The position numbers and the translations under genes are program-made. Under the pieces are notes generated by a model. It made no database searches and was not told the origin of the DNA. It worked only from the letters and a program-made list of their open reading frames with translations. A stretch of 64,000 nt of DNA, taken from the NCBI RefSeq assembly GCF_000003195.3, contig NC_012871.2, positions 7,303,997 to 7,367,996 of the forward strand. The letters run 5' to 3'. How positions within the stretch are numbered: position 1 is the stretch's first letter; each line of letters begins with the position of its first letter. Source of the DNA: Sorghum bicolor (lineage: Eukaryota > Streptophyta > Magnoliopsida > Poales > Poaceae). Below, piece by piece: positions 56,245 through 64,000 of this stretch.

Positions 56245-59200
56245 ATGGCCTCCGTGGCCGCCGCCGCCGCCGCCGCCACGCTGGCCCCGGCACTCGCGTG
56301 CCGGCGCCGGGCGCGGCCGGGGACGGGCCTGCTGCCGCCGCGCCGCGCCGCGCCCGCGCCCGTCCGCTGCTCGCTCGACAGCAACGTCTCCGACATGGGC
56401 GTCAACGGTGAGGCAACGGGATCCTTCCTACTCTTGATTTGGTCCGTCGTAATCTTCCCTCCTCTGCTCTCCTGGGACGAGGAACTGTCAATCCTTGTGC
56501 AATCCCCAACACTGTAGTTCCAGTGCCCCCCCTTCGGCTGTAAAAAGTTCGTCTTTTTGGGTGCCACAAGTCAAACTCTATGCTTAATTGACTTTGCCTA
56601 TCGATATAATTAGATTTTTTTTCCTTCTGAAAAGTTGTTTCATGATATTACAATTATGCAGTGACTTTTATAAATATGTTATACTAGCAGAAAACAGTTA
56701 TCAAAGTTCTGTCAGAAATGTTTTCTTTTGTGACCAAGGGTTTAGAGTCTGGGTAGATTGCTCCAAATTTCTATGTTTGTCCTGTCAGTTCTGTTTCATT
56801 TAGAGAACTTTTGGTTGAAATGCCATACTGGCTGCAAACGAAAATGCTGAAACAAGAACTGTTTCCATGTGTGGCAGCTCCCAAAGGGTTATTCCCACCC
56901 GAGCCGGAGCACTACAGGGGGCCGAAGCTCAAGGTGGCCATTATAGGGGCGGGCCTCGCCGGCATGTCCACCGCTGTTGAGCTCTTGGACCAGGGCCATG
57001 AGGTTAGCAGATTTGTTGTCTTCAGCAGAGCTAAATGTTTTCTTATGCAGGAAAATCATTGCTTTCTAATAATCTTACTTCTTTCTAATCACCCTGGTTG
57101 GGCTGGGTATGGTTTGTCCGGCTTACAGGTTGATTTGTACGAGTCCCGCCCGTTTATTGGTGGTAAGGTTGGCTCCTTCGTTGATAAACAAGGAAACCAT
57201 ATCGAGATGGGGCTGCATGTGTTCTTCGGGTGTTACAGCAATCTCTTCCGCCTCATGAAGAAGGTACAAGCCCTTGTACATTAAGCTCACTGGAAGTATA
57301 CTGAAATTCTTCCTTACTTAGATATCAACATGGTTAGTATAAATTATGTCATGACAACTCTGAATTAGTTTTAATCCAAGAAATTTTTGAATTGGATGTC
57401 TTTGGACCTCCTGGAGTGAAGTAAACTTACAGTGAGAAACATGTTAGCCAATTTGTCCATATGAACCAAAATACCAAACAATTTGGTGCCTTGTTGAGCA
57501 TGGTATTACTGATTTAACAGCGATAAATTAAACCTTGTTGATTTTCAGGTTGGCGCTGATAATAATCTGCTGGTGAAGGAACACACCCATACTTTTGTAA
57601 ATAAAGGGGGCGTGATTGGTGGTAGGTTCAACTACCCTATACACATCCATTTTTTGTGTAGCAATTCTCTTATGCTGGAATATTTAAGTTATTTATTTGT
57701 TATTACTTCTGGAGTTCTGTACCCATCATAGAGTAGAAAAGTGCAGAACTTCCAATGTGTTGAATATTAATTACTAGTATTCAAGTTGACTATGTGCAAG
57801 TACTATATTGTTGTTGCATATCGTTTTAAGGGATTCATTTGTATTTTCTGAGAAACAAGAATGCTTATGCTGCCTGCAGTGGTGAACTATTTACTTAGTC
57901 CTGCATAATATTCATCTTCAATTAAGACAGCAGTTACATGACGTTGTGTGCCACATTGCTTACTTTGGAAGTTGGCTGAAATAGCTGTATCATACTTCTT
58001 TGTATATTTTTGTAACGTATTTATGTAAATTTTCATATTGTTTGTGCTGCTATACAGAACTTGATTTTCGGTTCCCGGTGGGAGCTCCATTACATGGCAT
58101 TCAAGCATTCCTAAGAACTAATCAGCTCAAGGTAAACTCATAATTTAGTACTACTATAATTCTAAAGGAGAATCTCAACTCATGACATTATTTTAGCCTT
58201 CAGTTTGTTTATGAGCTTTGTTCAATTCCACACTTCCCAATATGACAATACTTCAAGAAATATGGTTTAGTGTGTACCTTATATTTAGGTATACGTCTTT
58301 TCTTAAAATCTAAATTGCAAACCTTTGCTTCTAAGTTCTTTCCTTTAGACATTACTGCAATTCCCTTTCCCTTTAATATGTGTGACCGAATGGATAATCT
58401 TTTGTGGGAAAACTAATCAGTGTAAAAAATTCTGGGCTCGAAATAAAGGTTGAAGTCTTGTCATTCGTCAATATCTTTAATTAACCACGTGTTACTTGAG
58501 AACATAATTACATGTGTTAATCTTTAATATTTAAATTATTTTGCAGGTTTATGATAAAGCAAGAAATGCAGTTGCTCTTGCCCTTAGCCCAGTTGTTCGG
58601 GCTCTGGTTGATCCGGATGGTGCATTGCAGCAAGTGCGGGACTTGGATGATGTAAGTATCCCTTGCTTTTATTTCAGATTCATTAGGAGTGTGCATCTAG
58701 GGCATTCTTTTGCAGTAGTCAGTATCTTTTCCAAGTGCTTTCATTCTAACTCACTGATAACTAAACTTTTTGTCATTTTTTTTCTCAAACACTTGTCAAT
58801 TTAAATCTAACCTATTTCAGGTAAGTTTCAGTGATTGGTTCATGTCCAAAGGTGGTACTCGGGAGAGCATCACAAGAATGTGGGATCCTGTTGCTTACGC
58901 TTTGGGTTTCATTGACTGTGATAATATCAGTGCACGTTGCATGCTTACTATTTTCACCTTGTTTGCCACAAAGACAGAGGCATCCCTGTTACGCATGCTA
59001 AAGGGTTCACCTGATGTTTACTTAAGTGGCCCAATAAAGAAGTATATAACAGACAGGGGTGGTAGGTATGGTTTCACAGACAAAGTTTTTCTTGTGAAAT
59101 TTCTATGTACTGCTGCAGACTTGAAGACTTACATCATATGACAAATCCTTCAGGTTTCACCTAAGGTGGGGATGCAGAGAGGTTCTCTATGAGAAATCAC

Positions 59201-60848
59201 CTGATGGACTGACCTATGTTAAAGGCCTTCTCCTCACCAAGGCAAGCTTTCTTATCAGTGTATCACTGCTCTCTTTTGCACGATTATGTAGCCTTTATTA
59301 CTAAAATTACACTCGTTTGGACATTTTTAGGCTACAAGTAGAGAGATAATCAAAGCCGATGCATATGTTGCAGGTTCTTTTTCTTGTTTGTCTTCTGTTT
59401 CTTCTTTTACTAGCATGTCCAACCATACAAACCTAACTTGGTGCTTCTAACTTCACAGCCTGTGATGTTCCGGGTATCAAAAGACTACTTCCATCAGAAT
59501 GGAGGGAATGGGAAATGTTTGACAATATCTACAAGTTAGATGGTGTCCCTGTTGTCACTGTTCAGCTTCGCTACAATGGATGGGTCACTGAACTTCAAGA
59601 TTTGGAGAAATCAAGGTAGCTGAAGTATCCAGTATTTTTTTTTTACAACTTTGGTACTTATTTGGTTAGATCTGACAAATTTAAATGCACGGCACCCATA
59701 ATTTAAGCTTAAATGAAGATTACTTATGTTTGTGCAAAAAGATTTTTGTTCAAATGCAAATTACATTCTGCCATGCATGCTCATTGATATTTATTCTTAT
59801 ATTTGATGAAGACAACTGCAAAGGGCGGTTGGGTTGGACAACCTTTTGTACACGGCGGATGCAGACTTTTCCTGTTTTTCAGACCTTGCTCTCTCATCTC
59901 CTGCTGATTACTACATTGAAGGACAAGGTTCCCTGATCCAGTAAGTTACTTTTTTTTAATTATCAAATTGATTTCTCGCTCTGCAAATGTATTCACCTTC
60001 CGCGCTTAATTCATCTGCAGAGCTGTGCTGACTCCTGGCGATCCATACATGCCATTGCCAAATGAGGAGATCATTAGTAAAGTTCAAAAGCAGGTAGGTT
60101 TGTAAATAGCTTCTGTTTTGGTCAAATTTCTGCTATTCCCTTTACACATAACTAAGCAAAGACCTCATTTAAAAAGCACTTAAAAAAAGAGAGATTTCTT
60201 CTGCTCATATTATTTTATATTCTTCGAAAACTCAGCTCAGTAACAAAATGTATGTAATTTTCCCACAGGTTGTAGAATTGTTCCCATCTTCCCGGGGCTT
60301 GGAAGTTACATGGTCCAGTGTGGTAAAGATTGGACAATCGTTGTACCGCGAGGCTCCTGGAAGTGATCCATTCAGACCTGATCAGAAGACGCCTGTTAAA
60401 AACTTCTTCCTCTCCGGATCTTACACAAAACAGGTATTGTACATCCAAACATTGAGCTAGTTTCAGCCATCAACAGAAATCAGTGGCTCAGAAAACCATC
60501 AGATAATGTTTGAAGTTGAACACCTTGGATTTATTTTAATCGATGGCTCAGAAATAACCATTTCAATATTATGTTGTCTGAACACCTTAGATCTTTTTTT
60601 CTACTACTACAGAGTAGGTTGCAACATGTAAACATCTCTAGGACATGGTAAATGAAGCATAAATTGATGATCTTAATTGTGCTGCACAGGACTACATTGA
60701 CAGCATGGAAGGAGCAACTCTCTCTGGCAGGCGAACAGCTGCCTACATCTGCGGCGCCGGAGAGGAGCTGCTGGCCCTCCGAAAAAAGCTAGTCATCGAC
60801 GACAGCGAGAAGGCGCTGGGGAACGTCCAAGTCCTGCAGACTAGCTGA
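56245..60848 (+). CDS. ZDS: Zeta-carotene desaturase, plastid, 577 aa
   Basis: ZDS converts zeta-carotene through neurosporene to prolycopene, using FAD and plastoquinone in plastids. Fourteen exons: 56245-56407, 56878-57002, 57129-57263, 57549-57621, 58058-58131, 58547-58651, 58821-59065, 59154-59241, 59331-59373, 59459-59615, 59812-59940, 60021-60093, 60269-60433, 60690-60848 (1734 nt). The first about 45 residues are Ala/Arg-rich, ending near [10 protein letters not shown], a plastid transit peptide. The FAD-binding Rossmann motif [12 protein letters not shown] starts at residue 74, followed by [16 protein letters not shown]. The C terminus has [26 protein letters not shown], the usual carotenoid-desaturase end. 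The length matches grass ZDS (about 570-578). Intron 8 uses a GC donor (AAG|GCAAGC, 59242-59243). All exons agree in phase with no stop, so the gene looks intact. Confidence 0.96.
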
Positions 60849-61314
60849 ACAACCACCCCCTGCAGACAAGTTTAACCTTTCCAACCACACATGCTGGAAT
60901 GGCCAAATCATGTCTTTTCTCGCTTCAGGGTGCTGGCGATTCCCGCAGCGACCTCCTGTATATCCAATTTGAGCATTAGATCTGTCCCCCTGCAGGCGTT
61001 TCCTATCCCTGAATTCGAAAAGCAGGGTGTCTAGGTGGCATACGGGATTACATCAGGCAGTGTGTAAGTTGTTGAGCTGGAACTCGATTGGTCATTGGGA
61101 CGATTGATTGGTGATATGATACATACATAGCGCACACTGTTCTTGCGTCTTGCAAAGAAATATAGCAAGCGATGATCCGGGGTCAATTGCCGGAACATTT
61201 TACCAGTGATCTTAATTCAGTTTGTTTATGTGGTTTTTTACAGTATACAAACATCATATTATCAGCTCGAGCTATCCTCCCCTAAAAAAAAAAAAGCTTG
61301 AGCTATCCTGCTAA
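60849..61314. other. 3' flank of ZDS
   Basis: Likely 3' untranslated region and short spacer. No gene. Confidence 0.4.
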
Positions 61315-61552
61315 GGCCTTGTTAGTTCCAAAATTTTCTGCAAAATGAACACTATAACACTTTCGTTTGCATTTGATAAATATTATCTAATCACGGATTA
61401 ACTAGGCTTAAATATTCGTCTCATAAATTACGTGTAAACTGTACAATCAGTTTTTTTTATTTATATTTAATGCTTTATGCATGTGCCGTAAGATCCGATG
61501 TAACGGAAAATTTGAAAAATTTAGCAAAATTCTTTGAGAACTAAACAAGGCC
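61315..61552. repeat. Tourist-like MITE, copy 10, with TAA target duplication
   Basis: GGCCTTGTTAGTTCC to GAACTAAACAAGGCC, flanked by TAA (61312-61314 and 61553-61555). It lies 290 bp before the start codon of the downstream gene, so it may sit in its promoter. Confidence 0.85.
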
Positions 61553-61842
61553 TAACTTTGTTTCGTATATGAATATATATTTCGGTTCTCGTTAGGCCAT
61601 GCGCATTTGAAATATGGTTTATGGAAAGCCGGCCGGCCGGTCGCTGCGCTGGAAACCGAAAGTCCGAAACCGGTCAGTTTCCGGCGTTGGCCTCCGCCGT
61701 CGACGAGTGGAGGCAGTGAGTGACAGTGGGCAGTCGGAGCGTGTCCCTCTGGAGGCCTCACGACCTGCTGGCTTCTGACGGCCGCAAGCTCCTGCGGTCC
61801 GTGTGGTTTCCCTGAGCAAGAGCGAACAGCAGTTGCCGGCTG

Positions 61843-63297
61843 ATGGCGCCAGCGGCAGCCGTCGGACCGTCCCTGGCCCGGCCATCGAGCAGCCACCCGC
61901 GGCGCGCCGGCAGCGTCCTCCTCCGGCCCGTCTCCGTGCAGCATGTCTTGCTTCAGGGGCGGAGGCGTCGCCACCGGCGCCTGACGGGCGTCGTCCCCGT
62001 CCGTGCCGCGCCGGACGCGCCGCCGGTGGTCAGGGCGGCCGTCAGCGCCGTCACCGAGCTCCTCAGAGCCCTTTCCCCAAACAAGAACCTCAGGTAGCCT
62101 CTCACTCATCAAAGATTCAAGCCCATCATCCGCTCTGGAATTTGGATTCTGTGAGGCGCTCGCTCTTGGCTTGGCTGTGCAGGGATGCTGCCGCCCAGCA
62201 GCAGGGGGAGGAGCCGGATTCGAGTCCGCCGCGTTGCGGCAGCGTCGAGGACGTGCTCGCCGTGCTCCAAGACGATTACCGGCGCGCCTACTTCCTCACC
62301 GGTACGGCCTTCTTGCACCTTCGTTCTTCCATCAGGGATTGTTTGGATCATGGGCATGGCGGCTGCTAGATTGCGGAGCTGCTGAACTTGACACTGACAG
62401 AACTGTGACATTGATGCATGCGTGCGCCACTCAGCATGACACGGATTGTTCAAAGAAAATGGTAACCAACTCCTCTAGGATTAATTGCAGGGGATTTCAC
62501 TCCGGGCATATACACTGCAGACTGCTTGTTTGAGGATCCGACGATAAAGTTCCGCGGTGTGTAATATAACGTTTCTCTTTGCTGATGAACATAGTTGGGT
62601 TACTTGTACTATCTGAAAAAGAAGAGGTGAGAAATCTGTGACAAGGAGTGTGTTCTTGCTCCTCGTGTAGGACTTTCTAGGTACTCTCAGAATCTGTACC
62701 TGCTAGTGCCGTTCTTCGACAGCCCTTCGCTTGAACTGGAGAGCATTGAGAAGGTAGCCACTCCATTTGTTGACTGGAACTGGAATCAGTGATTGTTTGC
62801 AGTAATCTCCTAGCTGAATCGAACATATTTAGTCAATACTGTTATCCGAGAAAAAAAAAGAGGAGAGTATGAGCATATGATACATACTGAAATGGCCCTT
62901 TCATATCTCGCAGGGTTTGAGGGTTGAAACAAAGTTCGTCAAAGCAACATGGAAACTAAGGTGCTTCAAAAGATATAATACTGTTTCTAAATAGTGTACC
63001 TAAATAGAGTAGAGTTGTCTTTTCAGGACATATTTGAGGCTTCCATGGAGGCCCCTGATTGCGATCAGAGGGAACACAACCTATGATCTGAATGAAGATT
63101 TCAAGGTAGCAGCCGGGGAAATCAAAATTGTGTAAAATTATATACCTCTGTTTACGTTTGATGGGATTTTGAAATACTCCTGTATTTGGACCGTATTTGT
63201 TCAGGTGATTCGGCACTCTGAGAGCTGGGACGTCTCTGCGGTTGAGGCCATCGCTCAGATCTTCGTTTCGGCCCCGGAGCAGCTGGAAGGCAGCTGA
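61843..63297 (+). CDS. DUF2358 protein, plastid-targeted, 245 aa
   Basis: Seven exons: 61843-62093, 62183-62301, 62491-62556, 62671-62753, 62914-62960, 63027-63105 and 63205-63297 (738 nt), all GT-AG with matching phases. The N terminus (MAPAAAVGPSLARPSSSHPRR) is rich in Ala, Ser and Arg without acidic residues, typical of a chloroplast transit peptide. The mature part contains VLAVLQDDYRRAYFLTGDF, ADCLFEDPTIKFRG and a C-terminal half that ends IFVSAPEQLEGS. This is the DUF2358 family, which I take to have an NTF2/SnoaL-like fold. No reaction is established and catalytic residues cannot be named. It follows ZDS in the same direction; the two are separate genes, about 1 kb apart. The start codon is preceded immediately by an overlapping TGA, so no longer N terminus is possible in that frame nearby. 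Confidence 0.88.
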
Positions 63298-64000
63298 GGC
63301 TGAAGCACCACGCATGCATGATCAGAATTCAGAAATACAGTAGTATGCAGCGTCAGAGATGAGCAAATGTCCAAAGCCGCTGTCAAAGCTCTGCTTTTCA
63401 GAAATCAACCAGCAATGTTGAATTTGTCTTTTCTGTGCAAATAAATCGTATAGTTATTTGATTCGACCGGTGAGAGCAAGGGTTGTACAGGAAGGGAGTT
63501 GGTGACCAACACATGGGCGCCATTTGATTTCAGTATCCATTTGAACAGTCTGGGCAAAATGTTTGAAATTTACGCGAAATCATAGATCAGATCAGCTAGT
63601 TGGATATATATATATATGGAACCTGTTCTTAGTCCCTGACTTAACACAGGTGCTCGTATTTTTCTAGATTTATTTGAGGATTTAACGGTGCTATGCTTTC
63701 AGTGATAGGAGACATGCCCGTCGACAGCGAGACACTTGTAGTGACTTTGTCCATCAAGAAATTTGTCAGTTTAACTTAGTTCTTCAGAGATGCTCATAGA
63801 ATGCGTATGTTCAAAGAGGTAAGTATGCGCTTGTGTATATGAGAGTCTACGTCTATAATTGGCTCTCGCAAAAAAAAAAGTTTGAAATTTACAGGATTTA
63901 ATTATTTGGTCTGGGTTATGACATGAACTCCTATGTTCTGGGTACAAAAAATTTAAATCTAACCATCTATGAAATTTATTTATAAATAAAAAAACTGAAT
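63298..64000. other. 3' flank of the DUF2358 gene
   Basis: Probable 3' untranslated region with AAATAAAT near 63440, then AT-rich DNA with a (TA)n run at about 63606-63617. No gene recognised before the window ends. Confidence 0.4.

Noticed and set aside
61552..62112. Minus-strand frame of 186 codons
   Set aside because: Antisense to the GC-rich first exon of the DUF2358 gene, whose seven-exon model is supported by phase and motifs.

Overview
The window is plant nuclear DNA, from a grass. Genes are split by GT-AG introns, GC-rich first exons sit in AT-rich surroundings, Tourist-like and Stowaway-like MITEs are common, and nested retrotransposons fill the gaps. The zeta-carotene desaturase, NLR and repeat families look like Sorghum or a close Andropogoneae relative; the species is inference.

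Layout. 1-3570: decayed Ty3/gypsy-type retroelement (3' internal region, 1549-bp LTR, short leader). 4458-6911 (-): partial NLR resistance gene (CC, degenerate NB-ARC, intact NB-ARC; no LRR in the window). 7.3-10.3 kb: cluster of MITEs. 11183-20454 (-): complete three-exon NLR of the same unusual kind, CC - degenerate NB-ARC - intact NB-ARC - LRR, predicted 1247 aa. Its long first intron holds a solo LTR with a CCAAC target duplication and two Stowaway-like MITEs. 21.4-23.3 kb: two GC-rich islands without a convincing gene. 24693-25893 (+): 236-aa tail-anchored-like protein with a WDWEVLPD start motif. 26.2-28.6 kb: MITEs and palindromes. 30.9-40.0 kb: a three-layer transposon nest: a dead LINE on the minus strand, split by a solo LTR (target duplication CCATG), itself split by a very young non-autonomous LTR element (target duplication AAGAT, LTRs differing by one base). 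43276-43751 (+): 64-aa plant protein of unknown function. 46115-50125 (-): nine-exon SurE-type phosphatase. About 51986-52165: an snRNA-type promoter element and a U2-like hairpin. 56245-60848 (+): fourteen-exon plastid zeta-carotene desaturase (ZDS), including one GC-AG intron. 61843-63297 (+): seven-exon plastid-targeted DUF2358 protein.

The genes do not form one pathway. The NLR pair is a local duplication and is the most distinctive accessory content: both copies keep a nucleotide-binding domain that has lost its Walker A lysine, directly ahead of a normal one. ZDS and the DUF2358 gene are neighbours in the same direction about 1 kb apart, both with plastid-type N termini. All exon borders were derived by hand from splice consensus, reading-frame continuity and family knowledge. 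No transcript or database evidence was available.
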